Positions 10,533-22,765 of a DNA stretch of 64,000 nt are shown here, piece by piece. The notes below the pieces were generated by a model that was not told where the DNA came from, did no database searches, and saw only the letters and a list, made by a program, of their open reading frames with translations. A program made the position numbers and the translations under genes. The DNA comes from Mrakia gelida. Its lineage: Eukaryota > Basidiomycota > Tremellomycetes > Cystofilobasidiales > Mrakiaceae. Within the stretch, counting starts at the first letter, position 1, and every line of letters starts with the position of its first letter. The DNA is taken from positions 434,001 through 498,000 of the forward strand of contig BRON01000017.1 of NCBI GenBank assembly GCA_024345305.1, read 5' to 3'.

Positions 10533-13500
10533 TCACTTCAGCTCAACACAACTCCTGTCCAGCCACTTCCTCGCCCTTCCTCCTTCCTCGAGCAGAGGAC
10601 CCAGCGTCTCCTTCACTCGTTGATGATACGAGTTGACCCAGTTCTTCTCGATGATGGTGAGGAGGGAGGAGTCGATGAGGGAGAGTTGGAGGGGGCAGAC
10701 TGGACGAAAGGGAAAGGAAGAGGCGCGTCGAGTCGGAATCAGTTGAGTCGTTTCGTTTCGTTCGAACGAGCGCTCTTTTCCCCCTTCCTTTTTTCGTCAG
10801 ACGGAGAGGAGGCGAGAGAAATACGTACGGGTGACGTTCTCGAAAGTCAAGAACCCCTTCTCTCCGAAGTTGTTCGGGGTGAGCGCCTTCTTGACGAGGA
10901 CGATGGATTCGATGCGGATTCCGAACTTGCCGTCTTCGTCTGTAGTCGTTCGCGAGCAAAGAGGACGAAAGAGGGGGAAGTCAGTGAGGTGATTCGGAAG
11001 AAAGAACGAAGTGTGCAGTTGCGTTAAGACACGAGACGAGAAGGGAAGGGGGGTCGAGAACAAGGGAGATGTTTGCTCGAGTGGTCGACTCACAGTACCC
11101 TGGCTCGTTACTCATCACCATCCCCTCTTTCAGAGGACTGTCGTCGTAGTTCTTCCGAGTCCCGATCCCTTGAGGCCCCTCGTGAACGTTCAGAAAGTGG
11201 CCGACGCCGTGGGAGGTACCTGGAGTGAAACGAAAACACGACGCGTCGAGGAGGAGGAGGGGATCAGCTTTGTTCGTTCGTCGAGAGGGTCGAAAGAGAG
11301 GAGCGAATCGAAGGTGGGTAAGTAGGATGGGGTATGAGATGCAAGAGGAGACGAACCATGTCGATAGTCGAGGCCGTCCTCCCAGAGAGGTCGGCGAGCG
11401 AACGCGTCGCTGCAAAACGCACGCGAACAGAGGAAGATCAGGTCAGCCAAGAGCTCGGTCGAAGCACAGCGACCGAAGAGCAGCCAAGGAAGGGACAGGA
11501 CTCACAGTAGATAACCTGCGAAGATGGACGAAGTCGAAGGACAAAGAGTCGAACGAAAGGGTCAGCTCGAGGTCTCGCTCCCGTCCTCCTCGCTCCCGCT
11601 TTCACCTCTCCTTCCCTTCGTTCGTTCTCAGCCCCCTCCTCCACCCTCAACCCAATCCACCTCATTCTCTTCCCGCCCCGTTTTCAAAGAGACCCACCAG
11701 TAGTCCCACAAGGGAAAACAGCCGTCTCAATCGCGATATGACCCTGCAGCACCCTCGTGAAAGCTCTGATCTCCTCCGCCGTAGGCGTTCCGAAATGAAG
11801 CGTTCGAGTCACGTCCGTCGTTCCGTCGAGGTACTGTCCATGCCGAACCGACGAACCAGGATCAGACGAAAGTAAACGGGACGGGTGGAAAGGAAGAGAA
11901 GGGCGAGGTGTTGGGAGAGAAAGGTGCGAGCACGACGAACCTGAGCTCCCGAATCACAGAGGTAGATCTCGTCTTTCTCGATGATGGCTGAGTTGGAGGA
12001 GGAGGGGGAGTAGTGGACGATGGCTATGTGTGCGGGGAGAGTTGAAGCGACGAGGAGAGGTCAGAGGACGAAGACTCGAGGACTACGCGAGCGAGCGACT
12101 GACCAGCGTTCGCTCCCGTTGACGAGATCGTTTCGAACGAGAGACCTTGGAAGAGAGCGTTCTCTCTTCAGATCGCAGAGAAAACGAAGATGCCGAAACG
12201 TCAGTGAGAGAAGACGACGAGAGAGAAAGGGGTAGAGAGCACTCGACTCGACAACTCACTTCCTAAACTCCTCCAACTTCGTCGCCGCATCAAACTCGTT
12301 GATCACCCCTCCTCCGTCCAGGAACTCCTCCAGCCAGGCAAAGTATTTCACCTGCAAGGCAAAACAACGCGAAGCAAAGTCGGCTCGTGATTTCGACGCG
12401 GACTTCGAGCTCGACGAGGCGAGGAAGCAGATTATCGATGGTCGACTGAACCTCAAAACGCACCAAAGCAACTCCATCTCGAACATGACACTGCCTGAAC
12501 CCTTCGAGCTCAACGAGATTCTTGATCGCTTTGGCGTCGGTCACAGGAGATCGGACGAGGTCGAGGTTCGTCTGCACAAAGATGAATCAGAAGGGACGAG
12601 GCGTAAGTGAGTGAACGAGAAACGTCGAACTCGAACGAGAACGGGAAACGAGGAAAGGGAAGAACGCGAGACTCACCACTCCCAAACACTCAGCAACCTT
12701 CAAACTCGTTTTCAGACCACCGAGGATCTTCTGTTTCCCTTCTCCCAACTGCATTCAATGACACCCGTTCCAACGATCCAAAACGAGTCAGTTCGTTCGT
12801 CCGTTCGTTCGTCCCTTCGCGTTCGTCTTGCGTCGTTCGTTTGAAGAAAACAAGCCCACTCACCAACCCCTTCCTCAACTCCCCAAGTGTCCCCCACACA
12901 TGCTCGTACGGCTTGACTGTGATCCCCTCCTTGACGAGGTGATGGCGGACTTCAGGCGAGAGGGTTTCGACGTGGCCGTTGGGGAGGAAGAGGAGAGCGG
13001 CGGAGGGGGTGAGGAGGGCGTAGGAGAAGAAGACTGTGTTTGAGGTCAAGGGATTGAGAAAGAGGTAGGTAGGGAAAGGAAGAAAGAGGGGGAGATGGAA
13101 GGGTTCAGATGTGTCAGTTCGACAGGAGGGAGGGAGGACGCCGTTGGGTTGAGCGAGGAAGATGGAAGGACGAAGAACGTACCAGGGTTGAATTCAATGT
13201 CCGATCCTCGTAAGTTGAAAAGCCAGGCGATCTCGTCGAGGGTGGTGAGGATCATTCCCTGGTGATTTGAGGCGGCGAGGGAGGCGCGGAGGGAGGCGAG
13301 TTTGGAGGAAACGGTTTGGCCTGCGTTCGCCGGGATGAGAGTATGCGAGCGAGAGAGTGAAAGAGCGTGGGAACCAAGATATGTCAGTGTTCCGTCTCGT
13401 GGGTGGTGATCTCGAGGTCGCAGAAGCAGCGAGGAGAGAGCGACACGCCTTCTCCCTCCCATCTCCCCTCTCCCTTCTCCCATCCAAAACTCACCACCAA

Positions 13501-14323
13501 ACTCCACCCCCAACAGTCTGATCGTCCCCTCAGCTCTCTTTCCCCGCCCACCTTCCTCGTTCCAAACCATCCCCACGAGATCGTCCGTGCCCTCGATGTT
13601 GACTCCCTGGGATCGAAGGGAGTTGAAGTCTGCGAGAGGGATGAGATGGGAGGGCACTCCTACGCGGGAGGAGGAGGAGAGGGAGGAGAGGTATTGAAGG
13701 TGGGTTGGGGTTTCTGGGGACGAGATGAAGAAAGAGTGGGAGGGTGGGTTATATGAGGGAGGAGATGGAAGATCGAACGCGAGAGAGAGCGAAGGAAAGA
13801 GAGAGAAAAAGAACGGACCTGGTAAGCCTAGCTTCATGAGAGTCCAGTTGTCGTCCATTTCTGAACGAGCTTGGAGGTAGTAGCGTCCATCTGTGAAGAG
13901 GTGGCTGTCATGGTCGAGTCCGAACGAGTTGAAGGGACGAGGGTGAGCTTGAGTCTCGAGAAGGAAGGTCGACTCGTGTGAGCTCACGCTTTATCCAACT
14001 CGATGATGGCTGTTCCGGCTGAGCCAGTGAACCCGGAGATGAAGGATCGGAGTTCGTCGTAAGGGGAGAGGTATTCGGATGAGTCTGAAAGGGAACGAGA
14101 GAGGGGAGGTCAGGGCTGAAAGAATGAAGGGAGGGAAGGAGAAGATAGGTCGAGCTCACGTTCGTCTTCAGAGGGGACCTGGGAAGAGGGTTGCAAAAGA
14201 GATTAGAACGAGCTCGTAAATGAAAGCGAGAACATCAGGATGACTCACTATGTAAGCTGTGAGACCTCTTTCTTGCATCAACCCTCGAAGGGAAGCCAGT
14301 CGAGTCGAAGTTGAGGTCGCCAT
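10533..14323 (-). CDS. Xaa-Pro aminopeptidase (aminopeptidase P, M24B)
   Basis: Metallopeptidase that removes an N-terminal residue preceding proline; this form resembles the three-domain cytosolic eukaryotic XPP. The start [20 protein letters not shown] lacks a targeting signal. Two creatinase-like N-terminal domains include [18 protein letters not shown] and [19 protein letters not shown]. The pita-bread domain has the metal-ligand motifs in order: [16 protein letters not shown] (two Asp), [16 protein letters not shown] (His), MSNEPGYY-type (Glu; here it ends in PGY at an intron) and [11 protein letters not shown] (Glu). The C-terminus [16 protein letters not shown] is the usual family tail. 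The gene has about a dozen short introns, some with CTGAC branch sites. It shares a 235-bp divergent promoter with the decapping enzyme gene. Confidence 0.9.
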
Positions 14324-14558
14324 CTTCTCGGAGGAGTCCGTTTGAGTCGAGTCCTGATGGAGAGTTGCTAATGTAGAGTCGAGTCGATTGATTAGGAGGA
14401 TGATAAGAGTATGGAGAAGAAGAAGATAAGGTGAAGGTGAAGATTTTCCTCTTCTCTGCGCTGGTCGTCGAGGGGCAGCCTCGAGTCCATCTCTCGTCCC
14501 AAAATCACTTTTCGATCCTCCGCTCATCCTTCCTCCTCTTGACCTTCTCACGCCCACC
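14324..14558. promoter_or_regulatory. Divergent promoter, aminopeptidase P / DcpS
   Basis: 235 bp between opposite start codons. It must hold both promoters and 5' leaders. A pyrimidine-rich tract precedes the ATG at 14559. I identified no specific factor site. Confidence 0.45.
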
Positions 14559-16259
14559 ATGTCTCCTCCCGTCGATTCTTCTCTCGAACCCAACGTAATC
14601 ACTCTCTCCCAAGCTCAGTCTTTCGTATTTGAGAGAATCCTTACAGATGGTCAGCTCGTCTCACTTCCGCCTCTCCTTCCTCCTCCTTTGCTCGAAGCTC
14701 ACACCTCCTCCTTCCCCTCAGACCCCGCTACTCGAACCCTCTTCCTCCTCGGAACCATCCCTAACTCCCAGACGGGAGATCAAGAGACCGCCATCGTCAA
14801 GCTCGAAAAAGCTGCTTTTGATACTCACGCTGAGGGACAAGGAGAGAACGTCCAAGGCTTGATGAGCAGGATCGGGAAGCTCGAGAGCTTGGGAGGAAAC
14901 GATATCGTGAGTGTTCGAACTCTTCTTCTTACTCACTCCACAAAACGAACGCTAATCGAAGCTTATGTATACACTTGTAGTACTACTGGGCCAAAGCTTG
15001 GATGAAGGAGGATCGACCTGCAGACATCAAGATCTCCGTCATTCAGCCCGCGACGGAAGTTCACATCTCCAAGGTCGGCGAGCTCGGCCTTTTCGTTCGT
15101 CGTCTCTCAGTACTAATCCTCGACCTTGTTCGTTTCACAGCACTCCAAGCAAGCCGTTCACCTCATCCGAGAGACTCCCGAGCTCTACGAATCCATTGTC
15201 TTGCCCTACATCCAAAGCATCCCAGCTTCGAGGACTCAGTGGTTCGTTCGTCGTCGTTCGACTTCCTCCAGAGAAGACCCCAGCTGACACCTTCGTTTTG
15301 AATCTTTCAGGGTCAGGAACATCCTCTCAGGAGTCTCCGAAGCCGACTCAGTCATCTACACCTCTCCTTCGCCTCTCGGGTTCACCGTCGTTCCGGATCT
15401 CAAGTTCGTCTCGCTCGCCTTGCCCTTCTCCTCTCCTCCCTCTTTCTCTCCTCCTCGTCTTCTCCCTCTTCGCCATTCTGCCTCCACTAAACCGCGCTCT
15501 CTCTTATCACTCTCGATCACCCAGATGGGACAAATCAACCCTCTCAACCCTCTACCTCTCCATCATCGCCCACGACGCGTCCATCCTCTCCCTTCGTTCC
15601 CTCCGAGGAGATCTCCACCTCCCCCTCCTTATCGAAATGAGAACTAAGACCGAGGAGGTTGTAAGGAAGCTTTACCCCAGTGTCGAGAAGGGACAGTTGA
15701 GGTTCTTTGTTCATTATCAGCCCAGCTACTGTGAGTTTCGACGAAGGTCCTCGAGTTCGTTCGCGTCAAGGGAGGGGCGAGGCGGGTCGAGGAGCGTGAG
15801 CTCACTCGAGTTCAACGACCGCGAGCTCACCTTCCCTTCCTTCGACTCGCGCTTTTGCTTTTGATCGACAGACCATTTCCACGTCCACGTAGTCCACGTC
15901 TCCTACCAAGGCTCCCTCGGAATGTCCGTCGGACAAGCTCATCTCCTTGACGATCTGATCGATTTGGTTCGTTCTCCTCTCCCTCCCTCGTCCCTCTCCC
16001 ACCCTTCACCCCTCCCACTTCCCGCCGCACCCTTTCCCCCTTCCCCTCTCCTCCAATCCCAACCACCCTCTCCTCCCTTCCCTACCCTCTTCCTCCTCCC
16101 CTCTCCCGCCCAACTCGAACCTAACACTCCCATCTCGACTCCCTCCCTCTTCTTCAGCTTCACCTCTCCCCCCTCGCCCTCTCCCTTCTCCCCCTCACCT
16201 ATGCCCTAGGAGAGAACCACGCTCTTTGGAAACCCCTCGCTGCCGCTACCTCCTCGTAA
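14559..16259 (+). CDS. Scavenger mRNA decapping enzyme DcpS (HIT family)
   Basis: Hydrolyses the residual m7GpppN cap left after 3'-to-5' mRNA decay, releasing m7GMP. Exons: 14559-14649, 14722-14906, 14981-15073, 15141-15241, 15311-15403, 15525-15730, 15872-15966, 16158-16259. The N-terminal swapped domain (FVFERILTDDPATRTLFLLG) is followed by the cap-binding region (IYTSPSPLGFTVVPDLKWD) and the HIT domain. The catalytic histidine triad is HFHVHVV, preceded by VHYQPSYY; the intron 15731-15871 interrupts this block two codons before the first His. The C-terminus LTYALGENHALWKPL is typical of the family. Length, about 325 residues, matches fungal Dcs1/DcpS. The first ATG of the open frame is used, in a CACC ATG context. 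Confidence 0.93.
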
Positions 16260-16773
16260 ATCGAACAAGGCCTTCCGGGCGTATCACGAGAAAACTCGTC
16301 AGCCTCGATCGAGGCTTCTTCGCGCTTCGCGATCTTCAGACCCAGACCCGAACGGTCTTGCACCAAAAGGAGCTGAGTTGATGCTGGATTTGAGAGAGGG
16401 AGTCGGAGGGAGTGCAGGGGGGAGGGGGGAGGGAGATGTTCTGCGACGAGGCTGCTCTTTCTTTGTTCTGATCTTTCTGGCGGAAACGATGCATCCACCT
16501 CTTTTTTTTTCTTGGTTCGGCTCGAGGTAGAGGGTGGGAGAGGAGGAGGAGAGGAGTGTGGCGGGGCGAGGGAATGGGGAAGAAGGGGGAGGAAGGGAGG
16601 AAGAGCGAGATCGAACGCCTGACGATTCTTGCATCAGTTGCCCTTGAGCGAAACGATCAACGAGTCGGTGGAAAGAATCATCGTCACCATCTTTACTTGA
16701 CTTTCCCTTGAAGCTGATGGGAGATGGTCGACTCGCCATACGGTCATTACATCACTCATCGTTCTCGTTCCAG
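16260..16773. other. Convergent 3' intergenic region
   Basis: Between the DcpS stop and the end of the F-box-like locus. A 147-codon minus-strand frame (ATG at 16739, stop at 16299) begins MASRPSPISFKGK and becomes Pro/Ser/Arg-rich. It has no splice support or motif, so it is treated as chance or at best a doubtful small gene. Confidence 0.35.
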
Positions 16774-17858
16774 CTATCTACAAGGACAACGAAAGACCAA
16801 GTCGTCCACCACTTCGTCCTCGCCGTCGAGCAAGTCCTGTCGAGTTTCAGGTCCTTCGTCGACGGTCGCGAGACCTTGAAAGATGAGGGAAGTTTGATGT
16901 TTTTGTGAGGGATGTAGTGGAGGGATCTGGATCGGTGGAGGAGGTGAGTGAGGAGGGAGAATGGCGCGAAGGCGATGCTGGTGAGCGAGGAAGAGGTGGA
17001 TGTGTCGAAGGAAATGGGACGAAGGAGCGACGATCCGTTCGCCGAATCGAGTGGTCTCCTGAATAGACTGGAGGGTGGAGTGCGGAGATCGTGAAGGTGA
17101 GGAGGGAGCTGACGAGAATGGGAGATGGCGAAACGACAAGACGCGTCGTCGAGCGAGGAGAGAGGGTTGTCGTCCGTGAAGCCTGGTTGAAAGAAGGAAA
17201 GCAGACAGAGTCAGCTCGAGACATATGCTCGTTTTCCGCGACGTCTTGCGCTGCTGAGGTAATGACGATGATGCAAAGGAGAGAAACGTACAAGCCTCTG
17301 TTCAACGCGTCGAACAAATCAAACCAAACTCGTCTCTTCCTCCCTCCCATCTCAACCTTCACCCGTCCATCCCTCTCATCGCTCCCACCTCCAGCAATCC
17401 ACCCCTCTCAGATAAACCTCCCACCCCCTCCTCCCACCCTCCTTCCCTCGTTCCAGCGTCTCCAAATCTCCCGCCCACCGAACGATCTTCATGACTTGCT
17501 TTGAGCTGAGCGCTCCGTCCGAGAGGTGCTCGAAGATGTTGAGGAGGACTTCTGGTGGGAGGGAGAGTAGGGGGGAGGGGTAGTTGGGATTGGGGCTGGG
17601 AGAGGGAGCCGAGGGAAGAGGGTGAGGGAGAGGTTGGGAGGAGGAAGAGGTGGTGAGGAAGCGAGGTGATTTCCGACGCGGTGGGAGGGTTAAGGTGGGA
17701 GTTGGGAGATGGAGAGGGAGAGGGGGTGGGTGGATGGGTTTTGCGAAGAGGAGAGTCCGAGATGGTGCGAGGAGGCGAAGAGCGGCGGCTCTGGTGTCGG
17801 TTTGGAGACGAGTGTTGTTCGCGGTGGTTTCTTCGACGGCTTCGTTCGCAGAGACCAT
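16774..17858 (-). pseudogene. F-box-like gene with an apparent frameshift
   Basis: Reads from a possible ATG at 17858 (MVSANEAVEET) through a Pro/Ser-rich stretch into LLSLPPEVLLNIFEHLSDG, the hallmark start of an F-box (Skp1-binding, SCF ubiquitin ligase substrate adaptor). The frame then stops at 17376. A second coherent frame begins just before it (GGGSDERDGRVKVEMGG, then RRVWFDLFDALNRGL), continues across a good GTACGT intron, and ends at TAG 16774-16776. The two frames join if the G-run read on the minus strand at plus positions 17402-17405 were one base shorter. It may be a real pseudogenising indel, a sequencing error, or an undetected intron. No C-terminal LRR or WD repeats were recognised, so substrates are unknown. 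Confidence 0.4.
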
Positions 17859-18806
17859 CTCTGGACGCTGACTTTCGCAGACGGACGCGGAGTAGAAGTC
17901 TGTTATCCAAGGGTTGGACGAACTCAGGGTATCAAGCAGTGTCGCGACGCTCTCTTGATCGTCGAAGAAAGCGAACTCATTGAGCCCAATCCGAGCGAGC
18001 CCATCGCGCCCCAGACCGAGGATCTCGTTGACGAGTCCCTGTGCTTCCACGCGTAGATCTCCGACGAGAGGATCCTCTTCCGTAGTGTAGCCGATTCCGT
18101 GGTGGTCCAGCGGGATTCCTTGAGAGAGCCGAAGGAGGAGGAGTCGGATGTGGTAGAGGAGGGCTGCCGACGTGCAAACCGAACCGGAGAGGTCGATGTC
18201 TAGGAGCCGGAGATCGAAGAGGATGCAGTGCAGGTGAGAAGAGTTTTCCAGCGTGAAGTGGGTGTCGATGGAGAGCTATCGAAGGTGTGGGAAGGTGGTC
18301 GCGTTGGAGATGGCGGAGAGGAGGAGGGGTAGGATCCACGTTGGGGTCTCTGTAGGCGGAGAAAGCTCGTCAGTCACTTATCCAATTGAAAGATATCAAG
18401 AGTAGTGTGATCTCCGCCTACCTTCGTCGAGGTTGAAATGAGTGACGACCTCCAGGGACTCGAACGAGAAGGAGTCGGTGGTTCCTTCTTGACCGTCTCG
18501 ACTGAGAGCCTCGATCTGATCCAGGAGCGACTGAACCCCTTCCCGTCCCAGTAGCTCCAACGGACATCTGAAGGATAGACTGTGGTGCCAAGTTTGAATG
18601 CGTCCGACGAGGTCCAGAGCTATCGGAGAGGGGAGAGATTGAAAGAAGTAGGGACCGGTCAATCGAGGCGAGCGAGGAAGGGGGAGGCAAGAGGTCGAGG
18701 CTATCTCACCTCCGTCCACTCCAACAAAAGACCCGTCTTCTGCTTCTATACAGAGCTCGTTGTACGAAACTCCTCTATGGTCGTGACTCGGCCAGCCTTG
18801 AGACAT
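17859..18806 (-). pseudogene. F-box/LRR-like fragment with in-frame stop
   Basis: From ATG 18806 the sequence MSQGWPSHDHRGVSYNELC continues over an intron into ALDLVGRIQTWHHSLSFRC and, over a second intron (near 18450-18350), into ETPTWILPLLLSAISNATTF. A TAG at 18278-18276 then interrupts. The same frame continues beyond the stop for about 300 codons (LSIDTHFTLENSSHLHCILF, GLVNEILGLGRDGL) and runs into the next F-box-like locus. This Leu-rich pattern resembles the C-terminal half of basidiomycete F-box proteins, but no repeat is clear. Protein-like sequence also lies upstream (LVLLPPTSHDGFDLHLSING near 19020-18960) but cannot be joined in frame, so the locus looks degraded. Confidence 0.33.
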
Positions 18807-19118
18807 GTTGGTGCACCAAAGAGGCTGAGGAGTGAAAGAGAGAAGGGAAGGGAGGGAAGGGTGAGCTCGAGCTCTCCATTCGCCTCTCTTCAGCACGTCT
18901 CTCGTACGATGTTCGAGTGAACTCACATGGGAGCGAAGGCGTGTAGACGTCGGAGTCTCCGTTGATCGAAAGATGAAGGTCGAAACCGTCGTGGGAGGTG
19001 GGAGGGAGAAGGACCAAGCGAGCTCGCTCGAAATCAAGAAGGACGGAGGGAGGAGAGCAGCCGTCGCCTCAACCCTTCATCCTTCTCAAATCCCCGACTT
19101 CATCTTATCTATCTGAGG

Positions 19119-22100
19119 ATGGCCGACGTATCGGAAGCTTCTGCTCAGATCGAACTCGTGCGTATAAACTCTTCGAAGAAGAAGACGACGAAGGAACGGA
19201 TCGAGCCGTCGAGTCGAGTCGAAGCTGACCTTTCCTTCCCTCCTTCCCCCTCAAGCTCGATCAAAACCTGAAGAAGACCCATGTCTTGAGCTCTAGGATG
19301 ACAGGTGAGTAGTCTTCTGGTCTCTCGGTACTAGGAGATGTATCGGTGAGGGCTTGAAGGAGACGAGGGATGAAGAGAACGAACGTTGAGCGGAGAGATG
19401 TGAGCTCGAGCTCACCTCCTTCTCCTTCTTCTCTTTCGATCCATCCCAGGCATCCTCACCCACTTTGACACTCGTCTGAATCGATTGGAACGAACTATTC
19501 TTCCCCTTCACAACTCGACTCAATCCCTTACAAGACTCAGCGCGAGTGAGTCCACCGACGACGAGGCACGGCCGAGCTCGTTCTGCCCTTCGACTGACGC
19601 TCCTCTCTTTCTCGTTCCCTCAACAGACATCGACGCGACACTCGCTGCTCTTTCCTCGGTAAGAGTGAATCAGGAGAAGACTCTCAGTGACGATGCAGCT
19701 ATCATGACTCCGTAAGTATCGTCTCTGCTCCATGCTCGACGAGGCCGATGAGCTCAAGTTGACCTCCTCCTTCGTTCCCGTCAACAGTCCGAACCCGACG
19801 AACCTCGCTCCTTACATATCAACCCTTAATCGAGTCCTGGAACATATTGACGATCTCAAAGGAAGTGGACTAAGAGGAGAGGGCGGCATCAAGGAGAAGG
19901 TACGTTCTCATCCAGCTCGATCCCCGTCTCTGAAGCTCGACCTCACTCTCTTCCTTCCTCGGACGCGTCCTCGTTCTCCTCTTAGGCCAAGCTCGCCGAA
20001 ATAGGGTTCAAACAACTCTGCAACGTTCTCATCAAGCACATCTCAGACGGATCAGTTCAGACTCTCGATATGGACGCCGCTTTACGGAGTTCGTCCCAAA
20101 GCCGGTCGATCTTCCCTCCCACCCTCGTCGCGTCTTGCTCACTCCTTGCTTCTCTTCCCTCCCCTCTCCCCGTTCATCCCACCCTTCCGCCAGCTCCCCA
20201 AACCCCCATCAAATCCCTCCCAACCCAACCCCTCCTCCTCTCCTCCAACCTACCCAACTATCTTCTCTCCTCCCCGCTCTCCAAAACCTCGACCGCCAAT
20301 ACCCACCAGCTCGAAGACACGCTCATCGCATGGGGAGAGCTGAGAGCCGGATGGATGAAGAAGGGCGTGGAGAGCTTTGGGAGGAAGGTCCTCGAAGGGA
20401 AGGAAGGCGCAGGGAGGTTGATGGAAGGTGTTTTGGGAGTCGCGAAGGTCAGCTCACTCTCACTCGCTCGTCGCGTTGCTCTCTCTCCGTTGCTCGCTTC
20501 ACTGACTCTCTTTATCGTCTTTCCTCTTCTTCGCTCTCGTCCCATCGAACGTTTTGGCAGGCCGAACACACCCTCCTCCTCTCCCTCCTCCCCCCCAAAT
20601 CGCCCACCCTCTCCATCCTTCTGACCCAAATCCTCACTCCCACCTTAACCTACCTCTCCTCCACCCTCCTCTCCGTCGTCCAAGCGCTCAAGAAGGAGCC
20701 CCTCCCCTGGAAAGCTTACACTATCTATGAAGCGCTCGATAACGTGTCGGTGAAGTGGGATGAGTTTGTGCGAGCGAGTGGGTTGGGAGGAGCGAACGCG
20801 AAGGGGTTGGTGAGGGACGTGTTGGGTGGGAGTGGGACGGGGTTGAAAGGGTTGTGTTTGAGGAGTTTGCCGGAGGCGGTGGAGGGTGCTAAGGTGGGTG
20901 ATCTCTGGTAGCAGGAGAACGATGTGGTGGACGGAGAGAAGGGGGAGATGAGCTGACCTCGCTTTCGCTCGTCCACTTCCCTTCGTTCGACGCGATCAGA
21001 TCTCTCCGATGCTTCGACCAGGAGAGCCCCCTTCCGTTGCTGTTTCAGCCAACACTACTGCTGTACGTTTCTCAAGCCACCCGCTGCATTCCATCCCAAT
21101 CGGGTTCTTTCGTCGTTCCCTTTCTCGTCGCGCCGGCTCAAACGTCCCCTTCCTCTTTCTCTCCTCGCTTCTACAGACGGTAGCCTACCTCCTCAAACTC
21201 CCCGAACACCAAGAAACCATCGAAGACTTCCTCACTCAGCTCGGTGATCGGAAGTGGCTCATGGGAGGGACTGCTACACCCTCCTTGGGAGGAGACGACG
21301 GAGGGGAATCGGGCGTGTTGGAGCACTTCGTGTTCGATGTGGTTGCTGCGTTGGTTGGAGGACTGGAGGCGAGAGGGAAGGGGATGAGGAAGGGTGTAGG
21401 GGCAATCTTCTTGGTCAACAATGGTGAGTCGAAGGCCGGAGCGAACACTTTCACTTTCTCGTCTCGACGCGTTGTTTTCGAAACTGACGAGCTGCCGTTT
21501 TCGCGTTGCTTTTCTTCGACGTACAGTATCCTACGTCCGAGACAATCTCCTTCTCTCGAGCTCGTCGATCTCGGATCTGCTGGGCGACTCAGGAGAGAAC
21601 CTGCTCAACAAGTCTTTCCGAACAGCGAAAGGTTCGTCTCCTCGTCGTCTTCATCCTTTCCCTCGATCTGGCCCGTTCTTCCTTCTTCCCTCTTTTGCTC
21701 ACCCTCCCTCTCATACTCACTTCCCTCCCCTTCCTTATCCCAAAGCAACCTACCTCGACCTCTACAACGACCTCCTCCTCAACCTCACCGACCCTCACCC
21801 CCTCCAATCCTCCACCCCTCGTCTCAACCCTCTCAAAACCTCCGATTCCGTCGATCGTCAAACCACCAAGGACGGGTTCACCAAGTTCTGGGATACCCTT
21901 GAAGGGATCGAGGGGGTGCATAGGAGCAACAAGCTTGAGAGGAGCGGGGAGGTGAAGGAGAGGTTGAGGGTTGAGGTGAAGGCGCTTGTGGGGAAGGGGT
22001 ATAGGGATGCGGTGAAGAAGTGGGCGGGGAGTTTGGGAGTTAAATGTGAGTTCTTTGTAGGAAAGGGGCTGCGGGGTTGAGGAGGGAGACGGGGTGGGGA

Positions 22101-22281
22101 GGAGGAAGGAAAGGTTGAACGAACGAAAGGTCGATGCGTCTGTTCGTTCGTCGTCAAAATCGTTGCTGACCCTCGCTCTCGCTTCTTTCCTCCTTCTCTT
22201 GCTCGACGACCGACCACAAAAACAGATATCCGAAGCACACCTGACGATTTGGATCATCGGATCGAGGCGCTCTTCAAGTAG
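19119..22281 (+). CDS. EXO70: Exocyst complex component Exo70
   Basis: Subunit of the exocyst, which tethers secretory vesicles to PI(4,5)P2-rich plasma membrane with Rho-type GTPases. The start MADVSEASAQIEL is followed over an intron by LDQNLKKTHVLSSRMTG, then ILTHFDTRLNRLERTILPLH and STQSLTRLSA, the standard N-terminal coiled coil of fungal Exo70. Downstream blocks include NLAPYISTLNRVLEHIDDL and LAEIGFKQLCNVLIKHISDG. The C-terminus (VKKWAGSLGVKYIRSTPDDL, then DHRIEALFK and TAG) matches the conserved basic lipid-binding end of the family. Many short introns carry CTGAC branch sites; some exons are Pro/Ser-rich insertions whose boundaries are uncertain. Start chosen because it is the first ATG and gives the family N-terminus. 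Confidence 0.88.
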
Positions 22282-22765
22282 GCGGCGACCGAGACCTCGA
22301 GCGTTGTGGAGTCGACACGTCCTTTCCGCCAGCTTTGCATAGATTGGACGAGAACGAACACGATGATTAATGAGCCTTTCACGATTCCTCAATCCTGTTC
22401 GGAGAGGTAGGATGTACAGTCGCTTATAAGAGTTGACGCAACCTAGCTGAAAGGAGCGAGTCGCTCGTAGTTCTGTTCTTTCGACCACAGGAGCTTCGAT
22501 CAGTCTAGAGAAGGGTGGGGGAGATGCATACATGTGTGTGAGGACTCAAAGGGAGGAACGAGGCAGCAGAGAAGAAGACGCGCAAGCGAGCGTAGCACCT
22601 ACATACGAAGAAGACGAAACGAAACGAGACGTGTTTTGGAAGCGACGACGCGACGTGAAGAACGAACGAGCGAAACAGCGTCCGGAAGCGAAACAAAAAA
22701 AGCTAGACTAGACTACTCGTGAGCTGGTTACTGGCTATAGAAACGAGAGAAGAAACATACAGCTA
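22282..22765. other. Convergent 3' intergenic region
   Basis: 484 bp between the Exo70 stop and the stop of the next, minus-strand gene. It is A/G-richer than the neighbouring genes and shows no supported coding frame. Confidence 0.4.

Noticed and set aside
16299..16739. 147-codon minus-strand ORF starting MASRPSPISFKGK
   Set aside because: It becomes a Pro/Ser/Arg run, has no motif or splice support, and lies in a convergent 3' region.
18276..18278. TAG as a normal intron acceptor rather than a stop
   Set aside because: No upstream donor gives the phase-0 join needed to enter the downstream Leu-rich frame, so it is kept as a probable lesion.
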